DNA of 64,000 nt. It comes from Candidozyma auris. Taxonomy: Eukaryota; Ascomycota; Pichiomycetes; Serinales; Metschnikowiaceae. The number at the start of each line of letters is the position of its first letter. Positions within the stretch are counted from its first letter, which is position 1. The position numbers were made by a program, and so were the translations under genes. Location: contig NC_072814.1 of assembly GCF_003013715.1 (NCBI RefSeq), positions 1,240,001-1,304,000 of the forward strand, in the 5' to 3' direction. Positions 11,447 to 22,100 of the stretch are shown here, piece after piece. A model generated the notes under the pieces. The model did no database searches. It was not told the origin of the DNA and worked only from the letters and a program-made list of their open reading frames with translations.

Positions 11447-12703
11447 TGGGGGTTCTGGGAGGAGAGTTTTGTAAGGATGATGTAGATTGCGAAAATAGTT
11501 GAAAAATCTGGGGTAGGTGCACCACTGGGGGGAAGTTGGTGAAGTGATTCAGCGACAGAGATCAGAGTTGGTGAATGTTTCAGAGGTCTGGCAAGTTAAG
11601 GAATAGCATAATTTCTGAATTATTTCGTGGTTTCCGATGTTGCGTTAATGACAAAAGTTATGTGGATTCCGCAGCCACTTATAGTTGGCTGGAGTATGAG
11701 TCGAATAGGAAAACGAGTGTCATATTGCTAGTAATGAGAACTTGAGGAGGGAGAGAGATCTGTAAACAAAGACGAAATGTTGTTCAGACCGTTAGCTTGC
11801 CTTACGTGAGAGAACATTTTGGGGAATTCATATGTTCTTGAGAGAAGTCCTTTATCATGAAAGTCGTTGAAAGACCCCGAGATGCGTTTCGGGAGTTTTC
11901 AATAATCTCATTGCCTTCTTTGACGGCATTGGTGGGTGTTTTTGAAAAGCTCACTTGCGTTAGGATTTAACATCACTAAATCCTACTCCACTCAAAATTC
12001 CAGGGATACCACTCAAAGACGCACGCTTCAGGAGATTAAGAACTACAAAAAACCTTCCTTTTGTAACGGGAAATCTCCATTTCACGTCAAGTTCTCTTTA
12101 GATTTTTCATAACTCTCCAGATTTTTATGTAACTCATATCTCAGGCCTTTAATTCCAGACAAAAGCAGACTCAGTATCAAGTAGCTGAGAAGCTCAAACT
12201 CATACCACGCAGTTTTCCATCAACTAGTAATGCCCTTTTCATCTACTCTGTCGTACCCTTGAGATGACCTAAATGACTTCTTGTTCCGTCACTTTCCTCG
12301 TTCACCCACCAAAATCTAGACCCTTCAAGCACGTAGCGGTGACTTTGCAACTTTCAAAATCTTTTGAGGCAAGTAAAAATTCCTTTCATCTTCAAAATAC
12401 CCTCAAGTGCTAGGATTTTTGATTTTTCTCTCACTTTCCTTTCTGTCCCAACCTCAGTCCATCTATGTATGCGGCTTCGAGCCACAGGTTGCGAAATCTC
12501 AAGCCTAACTGTTTCCAACACTTTCTCCAGACTAGAGTCTACCAAAGAAAGACTCCAGCAAAAGTAGGGTCGAAATCGCCAACAAACCAATTCACCCTAA
12601 TTTTATAAGGTCTAAAAATACCATCATCAACAAAGGATCCTCATACTAGCATCGACAAAGCCAATTTTCACCCCCACATCGCATCGTCACCCAATACACT
12701 TCC
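11447..12703. other. divergent promoter region LIG4 / AVT transporter
   Basis: No gene was recognised. About 220 bp upstream of LIG4 there is a one-mismatch minus-strand form of the recurrent promoter word (TGGCTGCGGAA, near 11667-11677). The half nearest the transporter is T/C-rich, as is common in yeast promoters. Confidence 0.5.
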
Positions 12704-14647
12704 ATGTCGTCAACGACGCCGAGAATCCCTGAAAACGCTCTGGGAAACGTTGCCAGCGGGAATAGCCGTTTCGGGTCGCCCACAACACACCTGCTTTACT
12801 CGCATCCTTCAAATGCAAACTTGTCTCATCTTGATAGCGCCGAGGGCACCTCCATGTCCAAACTGGACTCCAAATCGTATGACGAGCAGATCAACAACAT
12901 TTCCAGTGGTGGCAACATCGACTTGAAAACGGTCAACAAGCACCTTGTGCCTCATGAGGACACGCTCAAGATGCAAGGTGGTGATGTTGCTAGGTATATG
13001 TATCATCAGCTCGAGAACGCCAGCAAGGGCGAGGTGGGGGACAAAAGAAGAACAAGAAGCTCTTCTTTTTCTAATTTTGAGGCTGATTCCCGTAGAGAGT
13101 CAATGGCCAGCGATATCAATGTGCCGGGTGGATTTCGAAGAGAGTTCCTTATCAACCGCTCATTGCAGAGAAACCTGACGCCCCCAAACTTCCTCACACG
13201 TAACTTCGTGGAGTTTTTGAGCATCTACGGCCATTTTACCGGCGAAGATTTCAGTGACGATGAAGGTGAGGACGAGACCGACGACGAATCCGCTTCAGTA
13301 TCCTTTCCTGAAGTGTTTGACGAGGAGCTGCTGCTTCTAGCAGAGAGAAGGATCCCGCCTCCACCTAAACACCGCAAGAAGAAGCCCAAGCTGGAGAAAA
13401 AGGGTACAGCTTCGCTGGCGAAAACTTTTTTCTTGGTATTCAAGGCTCTAGTGGGGTCTGGAATCTTGTTTCTTCCGGGCGCTTTCAGCAATGGAGGATT
13501 ACTCTTTTCTACCGTTACTCTCACAGGCTTTGGTGTTTTGACATTCTTGTGCTACATAGTGTTGATTCAGAGCAAGCAAATGTTCCACAAGTCGTCGTTT
13601 GGTGAGTTGGGCTACATCACTTACGGAAAACCATTGAAATACTCGATCATGGTATCGATCATTATCTCGCAGATTGGATTTGTGGCTACCTATGTCCTCT
13701 TCACTGCAGAGAACATGACGTCGTTTTTGGAGAACGTCGCACATGTACATGTGGAAAAATCGACAGTGGTAATTGTCCAGTGCCTTCTCTTGATCCCATT
13801 GGTACTCATCCGTGACTTGACAAAGCTCTCATTCACCTCGCTTATATCATCCACTTTTATCGTGATTGGCTTGGTAATAATCTTCTACTTCTCAGGAAAT
13901 CAGTTGGCTACTGAAGGTCTTGGACCCAACATCGTTCAATTTGACTCCAAGAACTGGTCCATGATGATTGGTGTGGCGGTAACGTCGTTCGAAGGCATCG
14001 GCCTCATTTTGCCTATCCAGTCATCTATGGCACACCCAGAAAAGTTTCCAACAGTCTTGGCTGTAAGTATGCTTGTGATAACAACGTTGTTTGTCAGCGT
14101 GGGCGTCATTGGCTACTCTGCTTTCGGCGAGAAGGTTAAGTCTATCATCATATTAAACTTGCCTCAAGGCAACCTTTCTGTGCAACTGATTTTGGTGCTC
14201 TACTCGGTAGCCGTCTTTCTTACCGGTCCCTTGCAACTATTTCCAGCAATAAAAATCGGCGAGTCCGTTATTTTCAACTCTCGCTTATTTTTACTGGAAG
14301 AACAGAGAAGGTCCTACAGTGATGAAGGAAAATTATACCACACTTCGGGTAAGTACAACCCTCACATCAAGTGGTTGAAGAATGTGTTCAGGGCCTTGGC
14401 GGTTGTACTCATTTCTGTGATCTCGTACCTCAATGCAGAAAACATCGAGAAATTTGTCAGTTTCAATGGGTGCTTTGCCTGTATTCCTCTTGTCTACATC
14501 TACCCACCAATGATCCACTTGAAGACTTTCACCGATAAGCCACCCACGTTAAAAAACAAGTTGATCAAAACATTCGATTGGCTGTTGATCGTCGTTGGGA
14601 TTGTTGTGGTCATCTACACAACCAGGCAGATTCTCTTTGCCATTTAA
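12704..14647 (+). CDS. vacuolar amino-acid transporter, AVT3/AVT4 type
   Basis: The protein has 647 aa. A hydrophilic, acidic N-terminal region of about 235 residues is followed by a hydrophobic core with about eleven membrane segments. The core starts at FFLVFKALVGSGILFLPGAF, the family's first transmembrane segment with its VGSGIL motif. The AAAP/AVT family moves amino acids across the vacuolar membrane. S. cerevisiae Avt3 and Avt4 (about 690-710 aa, also with long N-termini) export neutral amino acids from the vacuole. The match is clear at subfamily level, but AVT3 and AVT4 cannot be separated here. The gene is codirectional with the Zn2Cys6 regulator 335 bp downstream. Confidence 0.88.
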   Translation: MSSTTPRIPENALGNVASGNSRFGSPTTHLLYSHPSNANLSHLDSAEGTSMSKLDSKSYDEQINNISSGGNIDLKTVNKHLVPHEDTLKMQGGDVARYMYHQLENASKGEVGDKRRTRSSSFSNFEADSRRESMASDINVPGGFRREFLINRSLQRNLTPPNFLTRNFVEFLSIYGHFTGEDFSDDEGEDETDDESASVSFPEVFDEELLLLAERRIPPPPKHRKKKPKLEKKGTASLAKTFFLVFKALVGSGILFLPGAFSNGGLLFSTVTLTGFGVLTFLCYIVLIQSKQMFHKSSFGELGYITYGKPLKYSIMVSIIISQIGFVATYVLFTAENMTSFLENVAHVHVEKSTVVIVQCLLLIPLVLIRDLTKLSFTSLISSTFIVIGLVIIFYFSGNQLATEGLGPNIVQFDSKNWSMMIGVAVTSFEGIGLILPIQSSMAHPEKFPTVLAVSMLVITTLFVSVGVIGYSAFGEKVKSIIILNLPQGNLSVQLILVLYSVAVFLTGPLQLFPAIKIGESVIFNSRLFLLEEQRRSYSDEGKLYHTSGKYNPHIKWLKNVFRALAVVLISVISYLNAENIEKFVSFNGCFACIPLVYIYPPMIHLKTFTDKPPTLKNKLIKTFDWLLIVVGIVVVIYTTRQILFAI

Positions 14648-14982
14648 GGTTTACTAAACGTTTGGTCCGCGATGAATCATCGATGAATCATGGTGATCTA
14701 CTGCGAACGGAAGGTCAAACTCATAAATTTCACGGTTCAAACCGAATAAAAGCTAATAGCAATGAATCTAAAAAAAATCAGAGATTCATCACATCTCTTT
14801 ACATAGACACAATATATAGATGTATTTAGGTGGACATTGCCAGTGCCTGGTGAGTGCACGCAGGCATCTCAGAGATTCGTGGGGAAACGAGTCGGAAAAA
14901 AGTCCGAGCGTGAACGCTTCAAGGGTTAAAAAACCACACATAACAAACACAAAGGAGGGAAGACAACGAATCATCTCAGTCT
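14648..14982. other. intergenic AVT transporter / Zn2Cys6 gene
   Basis: A short spacer serves as terminator of the transporter and promoter of the regulator. No recognisable site was seen beyond A-rich runs near the downstream start. Confidence 0.4.
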
Positions 14983-17241
14983 ATGGTCCCGGAACCAGAC
15001 GCCACCAACAAGCCACAAGGTGCCTCCCTAGGCTTTCGAGCGCCTCCAGCTCAAAGCAATGCCGACGCTCTTAAGCTTAAACAGGAGGAAACTGATGGCG
15101 ACATCCACAAGCGAAAAGCATCACAAAAGAAAGAAATGCCTCTTTCGTGCCAAAGATGTCGGCTTCGGAAAGTCAAGTGCAACTTGGAGCATCCCTGCTC
15201 GAGTTGTGTTCGATTAGGGGTCGAGTGCATTGTGCTAAGCGACATGAGGAAGAAGAGACCAAACGCTAGCTACGTGCTGACGCTCGAAAAACAGATACAG
15301 CTATTCTCAACGTTTTTCAAGAAGTTTAGCTCGTTGGGCTCACCCCAGGAAAAGCAACAGTATTTGGAGAAGAACGAAAAGGAACTAGAGGCCATTTTGC
15401 AGAACAAAGTGGAACAGACAAGCCCGCAAGCGGTAGGGCAACGGCAGAGTCAAGAGCCTGAAGATCCTCGCAAATCAGTGTCCATGGAGCCACAGCCTGC
15501 CACGAAAATCAGACCAGTTTACGGGCCCACAAGTGTTTACGATAACGACCCTGATCATCGTTTACACGCGATGAACGAGAAAAGAGGAAACCACGACATG
15601 ACGGTGCTCAACCAGCTCAACAAGGACCCCGACATTCTTCACTGCCTCAAATTCTTTTTCACTTGGCAGTACCCGGGCCACAATATGTTTGTGTTTAGAG
15701 AAGCGTTCATGATTGACTTCTTCCATCCAAAACCTCATACGTTATACTGCTCGCCGGTCCTTGTGCTCAGCATTTGTGCTCTTGGGGCAAGAATGTCTGA
15801 GGTCGAGTCGATCTACAACAAGCTGATCACTTTTTATAACGAAGCTCGCAGTCTTTTGCTCTCTAGGTTGGAACACCCTTCCATTACTTCAGTACAAAGC
15901 TTCCTTCTTTTGGCCTTCTACGATATCTGCAACGGAAACAACTCCACCGGCTGGATGCTTTCAGGAAATGCTATGCGTATGGGCTTTGATTTGGGGTTTC
16001 AGCTTCATCCGGAGGTGTGGTTTTTGAAAAATAGAGGTGCTTTGAAACAACTAGACGTGGCCATCAGAAGCAGGATCTACTGGGGCTGCTACATGGCTGA
16101 TCATTTTATAAGTCTTATCTTAGGGCGCCCATCTCTCTTGAAGCTGTCGGATGCCACAATTCCAGAGACTGAGGACTTACCTGAATTAGACTGGATAGAC
16201 GACTACAAGTATGTTCCTCACAATGTCACGAATATTTCGGATCCCTTGAAGAACATCATCAACCTCATCAACATTTCAGACAACATGCTCAATGATATCT
16301 TCACCAAATCAGACCACCATGATTCGGACCACCACGATCTTGACGGTGATGACTTAAACTTGGTATCTCGTCTATCCATGTTGTATGCCTATAACGACCA
16401 GATCATGAAATGGAAACAAAACTTGCCTCCTGATCTCAACTGGGACCAGAACAGCTTGAAACAGACTTCTGACAACCCTACCGTATCCGGTGTACGCTAC
16501 TACTACTACATCTTGATCCTTTGCCTAAATCGACCCTTCGTCGGCATTGCAAAGAACGTGAAGAACGTCACACATCTTTCTCCAGCAGTGGTGTGCAGCA
16601 ATGCCATTGATGACCTTTACTTGGCCATCAGAGCATTTGAAACAGCTCACGGCTTGCGGAGAGCATCCATTTTCATCGTGTATTGCAGCATCTTGTCGAT
16701 TTCGGTGATTCTTTTAACTACAACAAGCGAGCTGCTTGGTCAAGAGACGAAGGAAAAGCTCATATACTTCTTGAATGTTCTTGTTGGGTGCTCGAAGACG
16801 TGGGCATTGGCTGAAAAGTCCCACAAAATGATCAAGAGTAAGCTTCTGCTTCAATTTAGCCATGATCCAGACTTTAATCCTGGCGCCACGTCCAAGCGGG
16901 CTAGGAAGAAACAGAAGCTTGACAACACCAAGGCCAAAGCAATATCTTCAGAAAAAAACTATTTTGAACATGCTGCTGCTGTCAAGATGAACGGCTCATC
17001 TTCAGACACTGCTTCCTCCACTCATGAGAGCCAGAATCATGATATGTTCCAGCATCAACCAGACATAAATCTTAGGCACACATTACCAGAAACAAACTCA
17101 GACGATATGGACTTTCCACCATTGGACGAGGCCAATGTGGAGTTCTTCGGTCCTCCTGTTCTCATGACGTCAGATTTATTTAACGAGGACTTGGAAGCGT
17201 TGTTCCCAGACTCAATTTTCAGTTCCAGAACTCACGAGTAG
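14983..17241 (+). CDS. Zn2Cys6 transcription factor with fungal_trans domain
   Basis: The protein has 752 aa. The binuclear zinc cluster begins at about residue 56 with spacing C-x2-C-x6-C-x5-C-x2-C-x6-C, followed by a basic linker and a likely short coiled coil (VLTLEKQIQL). The middle part is the fungal_trans domain. GWMLSGNAMRMGFDLG and the ILGRPSLL / DATIPETEDLP stretch resemble the Nit-4/XlnR type. The C-terminus is acidic and Ser-rich, with a likely basic nuclear signal (SKRARKKQK). I do not recognise a specific orthologue and cannot name targets. It converges on the pyruvate decarboxylase gene with only 100 bp between stop codons, which by itself does not imply regulation. Confidence 0.85.
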   Translation: MVPEPDATNKPQGASLGFRAPPAQSNADALKLKQEETDGDIHKRKASQKKEMPLSCQRCRLRKVKCNLEHPCSSCVRLGVECIVLSDMRKKRPNASYVLTLEKQIQLFSTFFKKFSSLGSPQEKQQYLEKNEKELEAILQNKVEQTSPQAVGQRQSQEPEDPRKSVSMEPQPATKIRPVYGPTSVYDNDPDHRLHAMNEKRGNHDMTVLNQLNKDPDILHCLKFFFTWQYPGHNMFVFREAFMIDFFHPKPHTLYCSPVLVLSICALGARMSEVESIYNKLITFYNEARSLLLSRLEHPSITSVQSFLLLAFYDICNGNNSTGWMLSGNAMRMGFDLGFQLHPEVWFLKNRGALKQLDVAIRSRIYWGCYMADHFISLILGRPSLLKLSDATIPETEDLPELDWIDDYKYVPHNVTNISDPLKNIINLINISDNMLNDIFTKSDHHDSDHHDLDGDDLNLVSRLSMLYAYNDQIMKWKQNLPPDLNWDQNSLKQTSDNPTVSGVRYYYYILILCLNRPFVGIAKNVKNVTHLSPAVVCSNAIDDLYLAIRAFETAHGLRRASIFIVYCSILSISVILLTTTSELLGQETKEKLIYFLNVLVGCSKTWALAEKSHKMIKSKLLLQFSHDPDFNPGATSKRARKKQKLDNTKAKAISSEKNYFEHAAAVKMNGSSSDTASSTHESQNHDMFQHQPDINLRHTLPETNSDDMDFPPLDEANVEFFGPPVLMTSDLFNEDLEALFPDSIFSSRTHE

Positions 17242-17341
17242 TTCGGCTACATGATCAAAGAGATGATGTCTTGACTTGACTTCTTGTTCAAAGTAAAAAT
17301 CGTTTGTACTATTATTTGGATCAAATGCAATATCATGAAGG

Positions 17342-19072
17342 CTAACCAGAGTTGGTTTTGCTTGAGATTTCAGCTTGCTTCACAAGATTCTCTGGGGCAT
17401 CTTTCTCATCCATCATGAGCTCTATAAGCCTAATCTTGTCGTTCTTGGCAAACTTTTCATCTTTTAAGAGCTTGTCGAGCTCAGACGACTCTGAAACTTG
17501 CAATGATTCGTAATTCGTAGCACCAAACGCCTGCAAGAGCAACTGATGCTTCCAAGGTTGGATCTGGTTGTACTCAGCGTCAGGACCATGAATCAACTTC
17601 TCAATGGTGTAGCCATCATTGTTAATCACGAAGAGGTATGGCGTCAACTTGTGTCTTATCATAGAGGAAATCTCTTGCACCGTCAACTGAAGGGAACCAT
17701 CGCCAACGATTAGAATTACTCTTTTATTAGGGTCGGCTTCGGCAGCAGCAGTGGCAGCACCGAAGGTAGATCCCACAGTGTAACCAATCGATCCCCAGAG
17801 CACCTGTGAAATACCCGACACGTTCTTTGGGAATCTTGTCTGAATAACTCCGAATGACGAGGTACCAGTTTCGGTGATAACGATGTCCGAAGGTTTCAAG
17901 AAGTCAGACAAACGATGCCAGAACCACTTTTGGGTGATCTTTCCACTCTTGTCAGGGTCCTCGGCCTTGAATGGGTTCTTAACAATGTCGACCGGAGTAT
18001 AATGGGAGGTGGCATCCTTCAATTTGGGATGCTCAATGAGCTTTCCAAGAAGCTCCTTCATTCTGACGTTTGGGTAGTGGGCACTTCTGATCTTGGTGTG
18101 ATCGGAGTGGAATTCAACAGCATTTTTGCTCAAGGAGTACGAGAAAGAACCAGTGTTAAAGTCACTCAACAAGGCACCAATGGAAAGAACTAGGTCAGAA
18201 TCCTCAACAGACTCCTTGACATCTTGATACGACAATGAACCAACGTAGACACCGGTGAAGCGCTTGCCACTTTCGTCAATGTTTTTCGTTCCCTTGGCCA
18301 TAGGGGTAGAAGCGTACTTGAACCCAGTAACCTCGATCAACTTGGCCGCCTCGCTGCTTGCATTGTGCCTGGAGCAGCAAGCATCGATGATTATAACAGG
18401 GTTCTTGGCCTTACTGATCAAATCTAACACGATCTCCAACACCTCTTCTTGGGCATCCTGGTCGTTCTCAGGAATCAGCAAATCAATTGGCTCATCCAAG
18501 AGCTTCTTGGGGACTTGCACGTCAACCATGTTACTTGGGAAAGCCAAATAGGAAGGTCTCTGGTTGATGTAAGCCTCCCTTATGACCCTGTCTATGACAG
18601 AAGGAGCATTGGCACCATCATCAAGAATACCCTGGGTTTGAGTGATAGCCTTGGACATATTACCAAATGCAGTGAAGTCACCGTTACCCAAGGTGTGGTG
18701 CAACAACAACTGCTTCCTTTGAGCATCAAGGGATGGGATACCAACAATGTGAAGCATACCAACATGCTCAGCATAAGAGCCGGCAACACCATTAAGAGCG
18801 CTGAGCTCTCCAACACCAAAGGTTGTGATGAGAGCACCGAAACCAAGTTCCTCGCCCTTTGCGTTACTTCTCACCCTCGAGTAACCGTCAGTGGCATAAG
18901 CAGCGTTCAATTCGTTGGCACAGCCTTTCCAGGTCAAGTTGTCGACTTCATCAATCTTGTCAAGAAGTGTCAAGTTGAAGTCGCCAGGAACTCCGAAGAT
19001 CGATTGCAAGCCAATTGGCTCTTGGTGGAGTCTCTCGAAAAGGTATCTTCCAAGGGAGATAGTATCAGACAT
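17342..19072 (-). CDS. PDC1: pyruvate decarboxylase
   Basis: The protein has 576 aa; yeast Pdc1 has 563. It is the cytosolic TPP- and Mg-dependent enzyme converting pyruvate to acetaldehyde and CO2 in alcoholic fermentation. The active-site glutamate lies in GCANELNAAYATDG, the paired histidines in LLHHTLGNGDF, the regulatory cysteine region in DACCSRHN, and the TPP-binding GDG...NN motif in VGDGSLQLTVQEIS / VINNDGYT. I start at the ATG of MSDTISLG, where family members begin. The frame extends 52 codons further upstream but only to a TTG and contains no ATG there. A TATA-like element lies about 45 bp upstream. Whether other PDC paralogues exist in the genome cannot be seen. Confidence 0.96.
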   Translation of the reverse strand: MSDTISLGRYLFERLHQEPIGLQSIFGVPGDFNLTLLDKIDEVDNLTWKGCANELNAAYATDGYSRVRSNAKGEELGFGALITTFGVGELSALNGVAGSYAEHVGMLHIVGIPSLDAQRKQLLLHHTLGNGDFTAFGNMSKAITQTQGILDDGANAPSVIDRVIREAYINQRPSYLAFPSNMVDVQVPKKLLDEPIDLLIPENDQDAQEEVLEIVLDLISKAKNPVIIIDACCSRHNASSEAAKLIEVTGFKYASTPMAKGTKNIDESGKRFTGVYVGSLSYQDVKESVEDSDLVLSIGALLSDFNTGSFSYSLSKNAVEFHSDHTKIRSAHYPNVRMKELLGKLIEHPKLKDATSHYTPVDIVKNPFKAEDPDKSGKITQKWFWHRLSDFLKPSDIVITETGTSSFGVIQTRFPKNVSGISQVLWGSIGYTVGSTFGAATAAAEADPNKRVILIVGDGSLQLTVQEISSMIRHKLTPYLFVINNDGYTIEKLIHGPDAEYNQIQPWKHQLLLQAFGATNYESLQVSESSELDKLLKDEKFAKNDKIRLIELMMDEKDAPENLVKQAEISSKTNSG

Positions 19073-19425
19073 TATTCTCGGATAATTTGGTGAGGAAGCG
19101 GAAAAGGGCCTGTTATAAAAGGTTGCCAAATGAACGACTGATGTCCGAATCCGAGGAGCCCCTTTGCCAAACACGCCTCCTGGACCCTGTACATATAGCA
19201 ATTGCTGCCAACCTCCGCATGCGAGCAACCATAGAGAGCCCTACATACCCACATCAAGAGATTATCCGAAGGGGATGTTTAGGGGTGCATATTGGAAGGA
19301 ATTAGCAATATTTTAGTTTTTCACTCGCCAATCACCTGCTGCTTGCTGATTTTAGTATTGGTTTAGTTTATTATGGGGGCGTCTTCTTCAAGGGAATTGA
19401 CAGAGTTGGCGCCTTGCAGAATAGC
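19073..19425. promoter_or_regulatory. PDC promoter region
   Basis: This is the 5' region of the minus-strand PDC gene and the 3' end of ALG8. A TATA-like element (CCTTTTATAA on the minus strand) lies at 19114-19123. No further sites could be assigned. Confidence 0.4.
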
Positions 19426-21063
19426 CTAGCTGGAAGGATCCCAGATGGTCTCGTCGACAAAGTAAAGCCAATTGAAGGTGTTCCATGAGCTAATCACTCC
19501 GAACCCGCAGTAGACACTGTAGATCATGAGTTTGAGGAACTCAAGCTGGCGGAGTACCTCGTACTTGTGCTGGAAAAGGTCTATCATACCAGTGATGATG
19601 GTTACAGGTAAAAGACCCAATATAAAGAGATTGCTTACTCTATCCAACATGTAACCTGACAGTTCTGTCAAGTGGCTGGGTACTCTAACAACTTTCCTGA
19701 AGTGGAAGTAGAAGATGATGTACCAAAGTAATGTAAAGACGACTTTGATAAGCCATTCTTCTGGGGTGAAGATGAGTGGGAATAAAGAAACGTAGCCACA
19801 AGATGCAAGAAGATTGAAACTGCTTAAGAGTCTCTTGTCTCTCGTCACTAGGAACGAGATGGGGAATATGACGATTAAAATGGCTTTTTCGTGGACGTGC
19901 CAGCCAAAGAGGAAGGACGCGTAACCACAAAGCGTCAAGGCGCCAAGGAACCGTTCAAACGTAGGCTGGAGGAATAGTGGGATAAGAGCCATGAGTTGAT
20001 AAAACAATGTGAGCAAGAATGTGAGTTTTGGAGTAATTGTGGGCAACACAAGGAACTCAATGTCACCAACTATGCCTCTTGTTGAAGAGGAAACTAGCTT
20101 TTGATTGTTTAGGAGGGAAGGATCGAACTGAAGCACCCTCTGAAGAGGTATTCTGGAGAGAGGGACTCTTTTATAGACTTGAATGAGCACTCTGTCGAGA
20201 AACGAATACAAAGCCCAAACATTTGGCGCCCAATATGCATGTGTGAGTCCTCTGCTGAAGGGGAAGAGTCTGGCGATCATCTCTGGGATAACGTGGTAGT
20301 ATATGAAAGGCCCAAAAGCAACGATAAAAACGCCAATGACCACCGAGCCCAATTTGAAGAGATTCTTCCATCTCACAAGACGTACTGCGTTATGGGCAAA
20401 GCTCATTTTTGGGTCATAGGACAAATTAAGGCAGTAAGCCCGAAGCAAGTACACGAACACGGCTGGGGCCAAGTACAAGTAGATGTGTTTGAAGCAGAGA
20501 AGTACACTAAACCAGAAGCCACACCACAAGAACTTCTCCAAACGGGCACAATTGATCATGAGCACTAAAAACCCATACAAAATGCCATTGTATTGGAAGT
20601 GTATGTGATCAATGATCAAGATCCCTGGAGAAAGCACCAAGCTCAGTGCAACCACATACGCTCTCGTAGCCTCCTGGTTCAGCCTAGCAGACTTCACGTA
20701 CCATTGCAACGCCAAAAACAACACCAATTCAGACACAATCACCGAGAGTCTCTGGAAAAACACCGTGGGTAAGCTGTAGATGCCCTTTTCCACTATGGCC
20801 AAGCAGCCATCTTCTCTCACAAAACGAGGCACTAAGTACAGCAACGCCCACTCGTAGTAGGCAAAGAATGGGGGGTAATCAAGTGTCCACTGAGAGGTTT
20901 TTTCAATGTACCACTGGGCCACTGGAAGATTGTGGGTAATGGCCAACCAGTTTCTGTGGACGTCTAAGTCCGTGGAGTGGTACCCAATTGATAGTAGTGC
21001 TTTCAAGGCTAGAGAAACGCACCAGATGTTGAGCAAAGAGTACTGCTTGGAGCGCTCAGCCAT
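19426..21063 (-). CDS. ALG8: dolichyl-P-Glc:Glc1Man9GlcNAc2-PP-dolichol alpha-1,3-glucosyltransferase
   Basis: The protein has 545 aa from the chosen ATG. Alg8 adds the second glucose to the dolichol-linked N-glycan precursor in the ER lumen. The segment YHSTDLDVHRNWLAITHNLP followed by TSQWTLDYPPFFAYYEW is the ALG6/ALG8 luminal signature, and its HSTD...DVHRNWLAITHNLP form is the Alg8 version. About a dozen hydrophobic segments follow. I start at MAERSKQYS, just before the first membrane segment. An in-frame ATG 28 codons upstream (21145-21147) would give 573 aa and cannot be excluded. It is divergent from FIS1. Confidence 0.92.
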   Translation of the reverse strand: MAERSKQYSLLNIWCVSLALKALLSIGYHSTDLDVHRNWLAITHNLPVAQWYIEKTSQWTLDYPPFFAYYEWALLYLVPRFVREDGCLAIVEKGIYSLPTVFFQRLSVIVSELVLFLALQWYVKSARLNQEATRAYVVALSLVLSPGILIIDHIHFQYNGILYGFLVLMINCARLEKFLWCGFWFSVLLCFKHIYLYLAPAVFVYLLRAYCLNLSYDPKMSFAHNAVRLVRWKNLFKLGSVVIGVFIVAFGPFIYYHVIPEMIARLFPFSRGLTHAYWAPNVWALYSFLDRVLIQVYKRVPLSRIPLQRVLQFDPSLLNNQKLVSSSTRGIVGDIEFLVLPTITPKLTFLLTLFYQLMALIPLFLQPTFERFLGALTLCGYASFLFGWHVHEKAILIVIFPISFLVTRDKRLLSSFNLLASCGYVSLFPLIFTPEEWLIKVVFTLLWYIIFYFHFRKVVRVPSHLTELSGYMLDRVSNLFILGLLPVTIITGMIDLFQHKYEVLRQLEFLKLMIYSVYCGFGVISSWNTFNWLYFVDETIWDPSS

Positions 21064-21644
21064 GGCGTAGATGGGGATGTTTGGTAAAGTTATAAGGTTG
21101 ATGGTGTGGTGAAATCCATGTAAATTTCGCACCCGTTGGATGGACATGGAAAGTGGACAGTTGGGAGATAAACCTACGCAATTCTACTGGTAATTGATTT
21201 TGGGTATGTGAGAGGTGTGATTTGAAGAATTGAGGGTATTTGCTGAAGAGATGTCTGGAATACGTGGTTATGTTGTTGTAGGCTCTTGTAATGGGGCAAT
21301 AGCTCTGAAGCATGTTGCACGTACTATTTAAGGAGCTCTACAATGTATACTTTGGTACAGTTGTTATAAAATCTGAAGCTAATCTTATCTATGTTTGATT
21401 CAGCAAACCTTAACAGAGTGGTATTCTTGTCTTGGCTAGTCTCTATTTTGCAACCAAAGAAAATATACATATAGTGCGATTGTATACTGGAGTCTCCTTA
21501 CATACACCTCAGTCAAATTTTGCCTTCCTTAAGACCATCCACAACTTTCTCCTGTTTTAGCTAATTTCTAGCAGACAATTGCCACATTTAACCGCATATC
21601 TCACGTTCTTAAATTCCATTCAACCAATTGCCACTTCTTACGTC
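21064..21644. promoter_or_regulatory. bidirectional promoter region ALG8 / FIS1
   Basis: The region carries TGGTTGCAAAA on the minus strand at 21446-21456, about 190 bp before the FIS1 start. Its first 84 bp could belong to ALG8 if the upstream ATG is used. Confidence 0.4.
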
Positions 21645-22100
21645 ATGTTCGGCAACGACTACAACGCCTTTCAGGAGATCAACGAGGAGATTGCACCGGA
21701 ACAGTTGCAGATTCTCAAGAACCAGCTCGAGCTGGAAAACCCACAAACACCAGATTCGCAGTTCAACTATGCGTGGGGGCTTCTCAAGACCAAAAACTCG
21801 AGACAACAGAAACAAGGAATGGATATCTTGACAGTGCTCTACAGGGACGTCCCCAGAAAAAGAAGAGATTCCTTATACTACTTGGCCTTGGGAAGCGTCA
21901 AATTGGGAGAGTATCTGAATGCCAGAAGATATGCTGAGGCGCTTCTAGAGAAGGAACCGAACAACTCGCAGTTCCAGTCGCTCAAGAAGGCCATTGACGA
22001 CAGAGTCACCGAGGACGGGCTCATTGGGCTTGGAGTCGCTGGAGGCGTGCTTGCAGTGGGACTCGGGATTATGGGAGCCGTTCTTCGGAAAAAAAGGTGA
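21645..22100 (+). CDS. FIS1: mitochondrial fission protein Fis1
   Basis: The protein has 151 aa; S. cerevisiae Fis1 has 155. Fis1 is a tail-anchored TPR-fold adaptor of the mitochondrial and peroxisomal outer membrane that recruits Mdv1/Caf4 and the dynamin Dnm1. FNYAWGLLKT and LYYLALGSVKLGEY match the TPR-like repeats, and a C-terminal transmembrane segment (about 122-145) ends in the basic tail RKKR. The ATG is at MFGNDY; further upstream the frame begins only with TTG. The codon after LGEY is CTG (21915-21917), where S. cerevisiae has Ser, so it is read as serine here. Confidence 0.94.
   Translation: MFGNDYNAFQEINEEIAPEQLQILKNQLELENPQTPDSQFNYAWGLLKTKNSRQQKQGMDILTVLYRDVPRKRRDSLYYLALGSVKLGEYLNARRYAEALLEKEPNNSQFQSLKKAIDDRVTEDGLIGLGVAGGVLAVGLGIMGAVLRKKR

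Noticed and set aside
19073..19228. 52-codon N-terminal extension of pyruvate decarboxylase
   Set aside because: Begins with TTG, contains no ATG, overlaps the TATA-like promoter element and is absent from the family.
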